A stretch of 64,000 bases of DNA from Streptomyces cavernae. GTDB lineage: Bacteria; Actinomycetota; Actinomycetes; Streptomycetales; Streptomycetaceae. Shown piece by piece: positions 55,969 through 63,339 of the stretch. The first letter of the stretch is position 1, and every line of letters starts with the position of its first letter. The translations under genes and the position numbers were made by a program. The notes beneath the pieces were generated by a model. That model did not search any database. It saw nothing but the letters and a program-made list of their open reading frames with translations, and was not told the DNA's origin. Where the stretch lies: assembly GCF_004023625.1 (NCBI RefSeq), contig NZ_RPDJ01000016.1, positions 221,085 through 285,084 of the forward strand. Reading direction: 5' to 3'.

Positions 55969-57674
55969 GGCCGGTCTCCTCGGGTGTCGTCGGGCTCTTC
56001 CTCGGGTCGGTGCGGGGCGCCAGGTTCGGGCGCCGTCTCGTTGTCGGGCGGGGGTTCGGACCCAGGCGCGGGCTCGTTGTCGGGCGCGGCGTCGGACCCG
56101 GGCGCGGTCGGGGTGTCGGGCGCGGCTTCGGACTTAGGGGCGGGCTCGTTGTCCGGCGCGGCCCCGGATCCAGGCACGGTCTGGCTTTCGGGCGCGGCCT
56201 CGGACTCGCTCGCGGACGCGGACTCGGACTTTGGCTCGCACTTGGGCTCGGAGCCGGACGTGGGCTCGGAGCCGGCTTCGGGCGCGGGACCGGACCCCGG
56301 CGTGGGACCGGACTCCGGCGTGGGACCGGACTCCGGCGTGGGACCGGACCCCGGCGCGGGACCGGACCCCGGCGCGGGACCGGACCCCGGCGCGGGACCG
56401 GACCCGGGCGTGGGACCGGACCCCGGCGCGGGACCGGACCCCGGCGCGGGACCGGACCCCGGCGCGGGACCGGACCCGGGCGTGGGACCGGACTCCGGCG
56501 CGGGCTCCGGTTCGTCGAAGGCGGGGCGCGCGTGGTGCCAAGGGGCATCCGGGCTGCGAGGCGTGGTGGGTTTCTGCCGCGCGGTGGGCCCGGCGGGCGA
56601 GTCCTTGGTGGGCTCGTCCTTCATGGCCTGGTCCGTGGTGGGCTCGTCCTTCTTGGCCTGGTCCGTGGTGGGCTCGTCCTTCTTGGCCAGGTCCGTGGTG
56701 GGCACATCCTTCTTGGCCTCGTCCGCGGTGGTCCGCTGGCTGGCGGAGCCCTGCGAGGCACTGCGTGTCCGGCGCGGCGGCCCGGCTGGGGCACTCGCGC
56801 CGGCGGCCGCCGCGTCCTCCGTCCCCTCCGGACTCCCCGCGCGCTCCGTCCGCTGGGAAGCAGAACCTCCGCTCGCGGTGCGCGAGCGACGCGGCGTGGG
56901 TGCGGGGATTTCCGGCGGTGTCCCCTGGGGCGCGGCCGGGGTGGCGGGCCCCTCGGTGCCGGCGGTCGCGCCCGGGGAGGTCTGGCCGACCGACCCCTCG
57001 GCGGCCGTGCGGGTGCGGCGGACCGGGCGCTCGCCTGCGGCACGGGCGGGGCGTTCGCCCGCCGCGCGGCCGGCGCCGCGGGCCGGGCGGGCCGGGGCGG
57101 GCGGGAGCTGACCCTTCAGAGGACCCCACTCGTTCGGGTCGGGAACGCCCGGCGGCAGCATCTGGCGCCGCTTCGGCCCGCCGTGTTCCGACTCCCCGGG
57201 CTCCTTCGCACCCGGCCAAGCCTTCACCACACGTGCCGCCAGTACGAAGTCCTTGCGGAGCGGGTGCCCCTCGAAGCCCTCGGGGAGGAGGAGATGCTGC
57301 AGCGCCGGGTGGCCTTCGAACACGACGCCGAACATTTCGTGCGTCTCGCGTTCGTGCCAGGCCGCGCCCGCGTAGACGTCGACGGCGGAGGGCAGGGACG
57401 GAGCGGTGTGCGGAACCGTCGTACGCAGCAGCAGCCGGCGTACCGGAGACAGCGCCACGACGTGCGCCGAGACGCGGAAGCCCGTGCCCGGTTCGTCCAC
57501 CGCGCTGAGCCAGTCGAAATAGGTGCAGCCCACGGCGTCGCGTGCGGCCTGGAGCGCGGGGATCCAGGACCCTTGCGGCACGTCGACCGTCAGGACCTCG
57601 TACGCCTCCGCGGCCGTGGCCTCAGGGCCGAAGAGGTCCTCCACGGGGGCGGGCAGCCAGCCCACGGCGGTCAT
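55965..57674 (-). CDS. nuoC: Complex I-like subunit C with giant low-complexity tail
   Basis: This protein of 569 residues, about twice the usual length, has a normal 30-kDa NuoC domain at 1-185: YFDWLSAVDEPGTGFRVSAH, then AWHERETHEMFGVVFEGHPA and FEGHPLRKDFV (134-144). From about 190 the rest is disordered-looking: P/A/R-rich, then four KKDEPTTDQA-like decapeptides (about 316-355), twelve GSGPAP-type hexapeptides (about 390-465) and an acidic end (EEEPDDTRGD). No NuoD domain is present or fused. The start overlaps nuoB by 4 nt, and the last codons overlap the nuoH start. Confidence 0.93.
   Translation of the reverse strand: MTAVGWLPAPVEDLFGPEATAAEAYEVLTVDVPQGSWIPALQAARDAVGCTYFDWLSAVDEPGTGFRVSAHVVALSPVRRLLLRTTVPHTAPSLPSAVDVYAGAAWHERETHEMFGVVFEGHPALQHLLLPEGFEGHPLRKDFVLAARVVKAWPGAKEPGESEHGGPKRRQMLPPGVPDPNEWGPLKGQLPPAPARPARGAGRAAGERPARAAGERPVRRTRTAAEGSVGQTSPGATAGTEGPATPAAPQGTPPEIPAPTPRRSRTASGGSASQRTERAGSPEGTEDAAAAGASAPAGPPRRTRSASQGSASQRTTADEAKKDVPTTDLAKKDEPTTDQAKKDEPTTDQAMKDEPTKDSPAGPTARQKPTTPRSPDAPWHHARPAFDEPEPAPESGPTPGSGPAPGSGPAPGSGPAPGSGPTPGSGPAPGSGPAPGSGPAPGSGPTPESGPTPESGPTPGSGPAPEAGSEPTSGSEPKCEPKSESASASESEAAPESQTVPGSGAAPDNEPAPKSEAAPDTPTAPGSDAAPDNEPAPGSEPPPDNETAPEPGAPHRPEEEPDDTRGDRP
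56280..56505 (-). repeat. 18-bp tandem repeat coding the NuoC GSGPAP array
   Basis: About twelve units of GGCGCGGGACCGGACCCC (plus strand) encode GP-A/T-P-G/E-S hexapeptides in the nuoC tail. A separate 30-bp array (56600-56720, GTCCGTGGTGGGCTCGTCCT-type) encodes the KKDEPTTDQA repeats. Confidence 0.9.
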
Positions 57675-58411
57675 CTCGCGTCTCCCGTGGCAGGCGGCCG
57701 GACCAGGTCGCTCTGCAGAACGGCGGGGGAAGGCCCGGAGGAGCCGTACCGCTCCCCCAGCGACTCGCGCGCGATCTTCTCCTGGAGCTTGAGGATGCCC
57801 TGGAGCAGCGCCTCCGGCCGCGGTGGGCAGCCGGGCACGTACACGTCCACCGGGATGATCTGGTCGACGCCCTTGGTGACGGAGTAGGAGTCCCAGTAGG
57901 GGCCCCCGCAGTTGCTGCAGGCGCCGAACGAGATGACGTACTTCGGCTCCGGCATCTGCTCGTACAGCCGCTTGACGGCCGGTGCCATCTTGTCCGTCAC
58001 CGTGCCGGACACCACCATCAGGTCTGCCTGGCGCGGTCCCGGTGCGAAGGGGATCACGCCGAGGCGGATGAAGTCGTGCCGGGCCATCGACGCGGCGATG
58101 AACTCGATCGCGCAGCAGGCGAGGCCGAAGTTGAACACCCAGAGCGAATAGCGGCGGCCCCAGTTCAGGACGACCTTCATGGGTTCGGGGGCGAGCCGGG
58201 CGAGTGCGCCCAGCCGTTTCGGCTCGGGAACCATCACGGGCCCGGCGGCGGCACCGGCAGACGCGGCCGCAGCACCGGCAGACGCGGCGACCGCGCTGTC
58301 AGACGCGGCGGCAGCACTGTTCGACGCGGCAGCCGAACCGGTCGAAGGAGAGGCAGCGGTCGCGGTGGCGGCCGAATCGGTCGGATCAGGGGTCGAGGGA
58401 GTCACGTCCAT
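57671..58411 (-). CDS. nuoB: Complex I-like [4Fe-4S] subunit B
   Basis: This 246-residue protein is read from the ATG at 58409-58411; a GTG at 58405 is possible. Residues 1-60 are an A/S-rich low-complexity extension (SAAAASDSAVAASAGAAAAS). The N2 cluster ligands C99, C100, C165 and C195 sit in GLACCAIEFIAASMARHDF, GACSNCGGPYWDSYSV and VPGCPPRPEALL. It passes electrons to quinone. The start overlaps nuoA by 10 nt and the stop overlaps nuoC by 4. Confidence 0.95.
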   Translation of the reverse strand: MDVTPSTPDPTDSAATATAASPSTGSAAASNSAAAASDSAVAASAGAAAASAGAAAGPVMVPEPKRLGALARLAPEPMKVVLNWGRRYSLWVFNFGLACCAIEFIAASMARHDFIRLGVIPFAPGPRQADLMVVSGTVTDKMAPAVKRLYEQMPEPKYVISFGACSNCGGPYWDSYSVTKGVDQIIPVDVYVPGCPPRPEALLQGILKLQEKIARESLGERYGSSGPSPAVLQSDLVRPPATGDAR

Positions 58412-58827
58412 TCCAGGACGCCCTTCTTGTACGCGTACAGCAGACCCACGGCGAGGAAGCCGAGGAAGATGAACGTCTCGACGAGCGTCGTCGCACCGTA
58501 GCCCGGCGCGGCGAAGACCGTCGCCCAGGGGAAGAGGAAGATCGAGTCGACGGCGAAGATGACGTAGAGGAAGGCGTAGACGTAGTAGCGGACCTGAGTG
58601 TGGGCCCAGCCCTCTCCGACGGGGTCGACGCCGCACTCGTAGGTCAGGAGTTTCTCGGGGGTGGGGACGACTGGCCGCAGCAGCCGTCCCGCGCCGAAGG
58701 CAACGGCCACGAACAGCACGCCGACGACGGCGAGCAGTCCGACGACCGAGTAGGACTGGAAGTAGTCCGCCGCGATGACGGGCCCCGCCCCAGCCCCGGT
58801 CTCCGCGACGGCGGTCGGTTCCGGCAC
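58402..58827 (-). CDS. nuoA: Complex I-like membrane subunit A
   Basis: This is a 141-residue subunit with three helices and the conserved loop KLLTYECGVDPVGEGWAHTQ (about 59-78), followed by RYYVYAFLYVIFAVDSIFLF. Together with NuoH it forms the quinone channel roof. It is first of a ten-gene operon with overlapping reading frames throughout; a possible promoter lies 85 nt upstream. Confidence 0.96.
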   Translation of the reverse strand: MPEPTAVAETGAGAGPVIAADYFQSYSVVGLLAVVGVLFVAVAFGAGRLLRPVVPTPEKLLTYECGVDPVGEGWAHTQVRYYVYAFLYVIFAVDSIFLFPWATVFAAPGYGATTLVETFIFLGFLAVGLLYAYKKGVLEWT

Positions 58828-58910
58828 GTCCTCGCTCCCTTGGTTGCGCCTCGGTGTGCGCCCTCGCGCAACGCTGTGATGCGCCGCGTTCGACGATCTG
58901 TACGCACGGG

Positions 58911-58938
58911 AGTCTAGGCCCTGCTAAAGAGCGGGTAA
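58911..58938 (-). promoter_or_regulatory. Probable promoter of the nuoA-N operon
   Basis: On the minus strand TTACCC (58933-58938) and TAGACT (58911-58916) are 16 bp apart; the -10 fits the Streptomyces pattern. The start near 58904 gives a leader of about 77 nt. Confidence 0.5.
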
Positions 58939-59074
58939 GCAGCCCGTCACGTGTGCGCTCGTGCCCGGGTGCCACGGAGTCGGCTCGGCGGTGCGGAAGG
59001 TGGGGATTCCCCCAGGGCGGCCGGGCCGGTTCACCTCATGGCGCCGCGGGCTCCAGCCGGGCAGGCTGTCGAAC

Positions 59075-60280
59075 ATGACCGAACGTATCACCGTGCACGG
59101 CTTCCGGAGCGGGAAGCCAGACGTCGAACGGCTGCCCCCCGCCCGCTTCGCCTTCGACGCACTGACGTGGAAGGAGATAGCGCACCTTCTGATCAACTTC
59201 CCGATGTCCATCGCGGGCTTCGTCTACGTGGTGACCGTGCTCTCCACCGGCGCGGGGCTCGCGGTGACGGTGGTCGGACTCCCGTTGCTGGCGGCAGGGC
59301 TGGCGGGCACACGGCTGTTCGGCCGGTTCGAGCGGGCGCGGGTCCGGGCCTTGCTGGAGGTGCGGGTCGACGAGCCGAGCCCGCTGCGGATGCGCGAACG
59401 CGGTCTGTTCGTGTGGCTGTGGGCACGGCTGACGGATCCGGTGGCCTGGCGGACGGCGCTGTACGAGTTCATCCGGCTGCCCTGGGGGGCCCTGACCTTC
59501 TCCGTGACGCTGACCGGGCTGTTCGTGGCGTGGCCGGTGCTGCCGTTCATCGTGCGGGCGCTGACCAATGTGGACCGGGCGCTGGTACGGGCGCTGCTCT
59601 CGCCCTCGGACGAGTTGGAGCGGCGGATCGCCGAGCTGGAGTCGGACCGCGGGGTCGTGGTCGACACGGCGGCGGCGGACCTGCGGCGCATCGAACGCGA
59701 CCTGCACGACGGGGCGCAGGCCCGGCTCGTCAATCTCGCCATGGGGCTGGGCCTGGCCAAGGAGAAGCTCCTGGAGGACCCGGACGCGGCGGCGGCGATG
59801 GTCGAGGAGGCGCACGGCGAGGTGAAGCTGGCGCTGCAGGAGCTGCGTGACCTGGCGCGCGGCATTCACCCGGCGGTCCTCACGGACCGCGGTCTGGACG
59901 CCGCCCTGTCCTCGGTCGCCTCCCGCTGCACGGTCCCCGTGAAGGTGACGGCCGACCTGCCGGTACGTCCTGCCGCGGCGATCGAGGGGATCGCGTACTT
60001 CACGGTCTCCGAGCTGTTGCAGAACATCAGCAAGCACAGTGGGGCGAGGTCCGCGTCGGTGGACGTGTGGCGGGCTCAGGACCGGCTGCTGATCCAGGTG
60101 TGGGACGACGGCCGCGGCGGGGCGAACCTCGACGGCGGCAGCGGGATGGCGGGTCTCGCGGACCGCCTCGGCGCGGTGGACGGCCTGTTCGTCATCGACT
60201 CCCCCGAGGGCGGCCCCACGACGATCACCGCGGAACTCCCCTGGCGTGACCGGCCGGCGGCGGAGGCTGCCCGGAGGTAA
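59075..60280 (+). CDS. Sensor histidine kinase (NarL/DesK-like), first paralogue
   Basis: This 401-residue kinase is read from the ATG at 59075. Residues 1-185 form a Sensor-type membrane domain with about four helices (IAHLLINFPMSIAGFVYVVT first). The HisKA_3 box is IERDLHDGAQARLV (about 208-221) with the phospho-His. The catalytic domain has ELLQNISKHSGARS (N box), DDGRGG and GSGMAGLADRLGAVDG (G boxes). It should phosphorylate the response regulator at 62272. It is divergent from the nuo operon, with 247 bp between the starts. Confidence 0.93.
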   Translation: MTERITVHGFRSGKPDVERLPPARFAFDALTWKEIAHLLINFPMSIAGFVYVVTVLSTGAGLAVTVVGLPLLAAGLAGTRLFGRFERARVRALLEVRVDEPSPLRMRERGLFVWLWARLTDPVAWRTALYEFIRLPWGALTFSVTLTGLFVAWPVLPFIVRALTNVDRALVRALLSPSDELERRIAELESDRGVVVDTAAADLRRIERDLHDGAQARLVNLAMGLGLAKEKLLEDPDAAAAMVEEAHGEVKLALQELRDLARGIHPAVLTDRGLDAALSSVASRCTVPVKVTADLPVRPAAAIEGIAYFTVSELLQNISKHSGARSASVDVWRAQDRLLIQVWDDGRGGANLDGGSGMAGLADRLGAVDGLFVIDSPEGGPTTITAELPWRDRPAAEAARR

Positions 60281-60350
60281 GCGGGCACCACACGACGGCG
60301 GGTTCGGCGCACCGTGCGGCAGCCGGTACCGGCTCGCCATGCGCGACGGC

Positions 60351-60540
60351 GGGTTCGGCGTGCCATGCGGGGCGGCGGGTTCGGCGTGCCATGCGGGGCG
60401 GCGGGTTCGGCGTGCCATGCGGGGCGGCGGGTTCGGCGTGCCATGCGCGAGGACGGGTTCGGCGTGCCATGCGCGACGGCGGGTTCGGCGTGCCATGCGG
60501 GGCGGCGGGTTCGGGGTGCCGTACGACGGCGGGTCCGGTG
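60351..60540. repeat. 26-bp minisatellite between the two kinase genes
   Basis: Seven or eight units with a strict 26-bp period begin GGGTTCGGCGTGCCATGCGG, at 60351, 60377, 60403, 60429, 60455, 60481 and 60507, with a last shorter step to 60531. It fills most of the 475-bp gap and keeps the kinase 2 frame open upstream. No gene is supported there. Confidence 0.9.
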
Positions 60541-60755
60541 TGCGAGGCGCCGGGCCCGCTTCTTCGTTCGGGGTCCGGCCGCCAGCTGTGCTCCGGCCCT
60601 CGGCGGGCCCCGCCAGGGGTGGGGAAAACCCCCGCCCCAAGACGCCGACGCGCTCCATGGTCCGGAGGGGCCCGGGAGAAGAGGGTGGGAGGTACCACAG
60701 GGGACGCGCGGGCCGAGCTCGGCGGGCGCGCAGGACGAGGAGGACGGACGAGCCG

Positions 60756-62084
60756 ATGGCCATGGGGTACGAACAGGGGTACGGGGTGGACGTCGAGGAG
60801 CCGCGACACCGGATTCCCGCGGGGCTGCGCGCGCCCTTCACGGCCCGCGCCTGGCGCGAGTTCGGCTATCTGATGCTGAGCCTGCCGATCAGCATCATCA
60901 TGTTCACGTTCGCGATCACGATGGGCTCGCTCGGCATGGGCCTGTTGATCACGTTCCTCGGTATCCCCGTCCTCGCGGCGGCGCTGGCCGGCTGCCGCGG
61001 CTTCGGTGCGCTGGAGCGGGCCCGGGCGCGCGGGCTGCTGGGCCTGCACGTCGATGATCCGGAGCCGCTGCGGGTGCGCAAGCACGGGCTGATGGGGTGG
61101 CTGGGCGCGGTGCTCAAGAGCGGCTCGTCCTGGCGCCACCTGCTCTACGGCCTGCTGCACATGCCGTGGGCGACCTTCGCGTTCTCCGTCGCCCTGATCT
61201 TCTGGACGTACGGCTGGGCTCTGCTCACCTATCCGGTGTGGTTCTGGTTCTTCCCGATGTACGGAGGCCAGGACGGGCTCCAGCTCTACGGCGACAAGAC
61301 GCACAGCATCTACCTGGACAACCCCTTCGAGATCACGGTGACCGCGCTGGTGGGACTGCTGTTCACACTGGCCACGCCGTGGGTCGTGCGGGCCCTGACG
61401 ATGGTGGACCGGCTGATGGTGCAGGGACTGTTGGGACCGTCGCGGCTGGCGTCCCGCGTGGTGGAGCTGGAGTCGGACCGCGGGGTCGTGGTCGACACGG
61501 CGGCGGCGGACCTGCGGCGCATCGAACGCGATCTGCACGACGGGGCGCAGGCCCGGCTGGTAGCGCTGGCGATGGACCTCGGGCTGGCGAAGGAGAAGCT
61601 GCGCGAGGACCCTCGTGCGGCGGCGCGCATGGTGGACGAGGCGCACGGCGAGGTGAAGACGGCGCTGCAGGAGTTGCGTGATCTCGCGCGGGGGATCCAT
61701 CCCGCGGTCCTCACCGACCGCGGTCTGGACGCGGCCCTCTCCGCGGTCGCCTCCCGCTGCACGGTGCCGGTGCAGGTCGAGGTCGACCTCCCGTCCCGCC
61801 CGGCGCCCGCCATCGAGGGCATCGCCTACTTCACGGTCTCCGAGCTGCTGCAGAACATCAGCAAGCACTCGCGGGCGACGCGGGCGACGGTCGACGTCTG
61901 GCGGGTGGACAACCGTCTGATGCTCCAGGTCTCGGACAACGGCGTCGGCGGGGTGGAGGTCACCGCGGGGTCGGGGCTGGCGGGGCTGGCGGAGCGACTC
62001 GACGCGGTGGACGGGATTCTGGTGGTGGACTCTCCCGTGGCCGGGCCTACGCGCATCACTGCGGAGCTGCCGTGGCGGGGGTAG
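60756..62084 (+). CDS. Sensor histidine kinase, second paralogue
   Basis: This 442-residue kinase is read from the ATG at 60756, 12 nt after AGGAGG; the ATG at 60762 is an alternative. The sensor domain (residues 30-230) has four to five helices and a longer extracellular loop (FPMYGGQDGLQLYGDKTHSI) than the first paralogue. The kinase core keeps IERDLHDGAQARLV, ELLQNISKHSRATR, DNGVGG and GSGLAGLAERLDAVDG. Over 95 bp of the core its DNA is 94/95 identical to the first kinase, far more than the flanks. It precedes the regulator gene by 187 bp. Confidence 0.93.
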   Translation: MAMGYEQGYGVDVEEPRHRIPAGLRAPFTARAWREFGYLMLSLPISIIMFTFAITMGSLGMGLLITFLGIPVLAAALAGCRGFGALERARARGLLGLHVDDPEPLRVRKHGLMGWLGAVLKSGSSWRHLLYGLLHMPWATFAFSVALIFWTYGWALLTYPVWFWFFPMYGGQDGLQLYGDKTHSIYLDNPFEITVTALVGLLFTLATPWVVRALTMVDRLMVQGLLGPSRLASRVVELESDRGVVVDTAAADLRRIERDLHDGAQARLVALAMDLGLAKEKLREDPRAAARMVDEAHGEVKTALQELRDLARGIHPAVLTDRGLDAALSAVASRCTVPVQVEVDLPSRPAPAIEGIAYFTVSELLQNISKHSRATRATVDVWRVDNRLMLQVSDNGVGGVEVTAGSGLAGLAERLDAVDGILVVDSPVAGPTRITAELPWRG

Positions 62085-62098
62085 GTGGGTGACCGACC

Positions 62099-62188
62099 GG
62101 TCACCGAAAGACGGCCGGTCATCGCAGAACCGCCGGTCATCGTAGAACCTCCGGTCATCGAAAGACCGCCGGTCATCGAACGCCCCGG
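62099..62188. repeat. Five 18-bp direct repeats upstream of the response regulator
   Basis: Units GGTCACCGAAAGACGGCC, GGTCATCGCAGAACCGCC, GGTCATCGTAGAACCTCC, GGTCATCGAAAGACCGCC and GGTCATCGAACGCCCCGG lie head to tail with an exact 18-bp period. The word GGTCATCG is constant in four of five. They end about 84 bp before the response regulator start, where a regulator binding array could sit. Confidence 0.9.
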
Positions 62189-62271
62189 ATAACGAGTCCC
62201 ACCCTGTCCCAAATGCTGGAATGCTGTACACGTCGGATGACGGACACAGCAGGCATGGGGGGCCGAAGGTC

Positions 62272-62943
62272 GTGGAGGACAGGGTGCGCGTGGTCATCGC
62301 CGAGGATTCAGTGCTGCTGAGGGAGGGGCTGACCCGGCTGCTGACCGATCGCGGGCACGACGTCGTGGCGGGAGTGGGCGACGGCGAGGCGCTGATCAAG
62401 ACGATCACGGAGCTCGCGAGCGCGGACGCACTCCCGGACGTGGTCGTCGCCGACGTCCGGATGCCCCCCACCCACACGGACGAAGGAGTCCGGGCCGCCG
62501 TACAGCTGCGCAAGGCGCACCCCGGCCTCGGTGTGCTGGTCCTGTCCCAGTACGTGGAGGAGCAGTACGCCACCGAATTGCTGGCGGGCTCCAGTCACGG
62601 AGTGGGCTATCTGCTCAAGGACCGGGTGGCCGAGGTGCGGGAGTTCGTGGACGCGGTGGTGCGCGTCGCGGCGGGCGGCACCGCTCTGGACCCGGAGGTG
62701 GTGGCCCAGCTGCTGGGCCGCAGCCGTAAGCAGGACGTGCTCGCGGGCCTCACCCCCCGGGAGCGTGAGGTCCTAGGGCTGATGGCGGAGGGGCGGACCA
62801 ACTCCGCGATCGCGCGACAACTGGTGGTGAGCGACGGCGCGGTCGAGAAGCACGTCAGCAACATCTTCCTGAAGCTGGGCCTGTCGCCGAGTGACGGGGA
62901 TCACCGCCGTGTCCTGGCCGTCCTTACCTACCTGAACTCCTGA
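62272..62943 (+). CDS. NarL/FixJ-type response regulator
   Basis: This is a 223-residue regulator from the GTG at 62272; a GTG at 62284 has a better-spaced GGAGG and would give 219 residues. The receiver has the acidic pair IAEDS (9-13), phospho-acceptor D61 in VVVADVRMPP and YLLKDRV lysine. The LuxR-type HTH is LTPREREVLGLMAEGRTNSA through VEKHVSNIFLKLGL (about 158-205). It is the only regulator for two adjacent paralogous kinases. Likely targets are its own upstream repeats and the neighbouring nuo and kor genes; this is inference. Confidence 0.93.
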   Translation: MEDRVRVVIAEDSVLLREGLTRLLTDRGHDVVAGVGDGEALIKTITELASADALPDVVVADVRMPPTHTDEGVRAAVQLRKAHPGLGVLVLSQYVEEQYATELLAGSSHGVGYLLKDRVAEVREFVDAVVRVAAGGTALDPEVVAQLLGRSRKQDVLAGLTPREREVLGLMAEGRTNSAIARQLVVSDGAVEKHVSNIFLKLGLSPSDGDHRRVLAVLTYLNS

Positions 62944-63015
62944 AGCCCCTGAACTGGCTGAGGTCCTCCGCTTCGCGCGAGGCCACGAACCGCCGAAGCC
63001 ATCTGAAGTACTTGC

Positions 63016-63030
63016 CTGACGTTCTGTCAG
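63016..63030. promoter_or_regulatory. Inverted repeat in the korA upstream region
   Basis: CTGAC-GTTCT-GTCAG is a perfect 5-bp inverted repeat. It lies 324 bp upstream of the oxidoreductase start, about 30 bp before a TTGACG (63059-63064). The gap 62944-63339 has no gene. A second, weaker ACCCT-N9-AGGGT occurs near 63255-63273. Confidence 0.4.
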
Positions 63031-63339
63031 ATTCGGGCGGTTTCCGCTATCAAGGCACTTGACGGGCCCGATGGGCCCGCCGGACCTTGCGCGGCGAAGC
63101 GACACCTCGTCGGCGCGGAAGTGGAACCTAGAACCAAAGGATGAGCGGGGAGCGTCTTCAGAAGTGGCGCCGAGGGGCGAGCAAACCGTGACAATTCGTG
63201 ACGTCAGGCGATCTCAAAGTTGTGTCCATCATGCGAACGGCCGAAGGAAGGGGACCCTTACAGACGTAGGGTTGGTTCTGGGAAGGCCGACGGGACACAG
63301 GCCGCTCCCAGACAGCCGCCTCGAGGGAGGTCCAGTTCA

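Noticed and set aside
54260..56548. A fused NuoI protein of 762 residues reading through the nuoH region
   Set aside because: The upstream part is antiparallel-frame repeat sequence of nuoC and nuoH. NuoI starts at 54997 with a normal N-terminus.
60351..60540. CRISPR-like array
   Set aside because: Units are contiguous 26-bp repeats with no spacers, and there are no cas genes in the window. The same holds for the arrays at 31762, 34729 and 62099.
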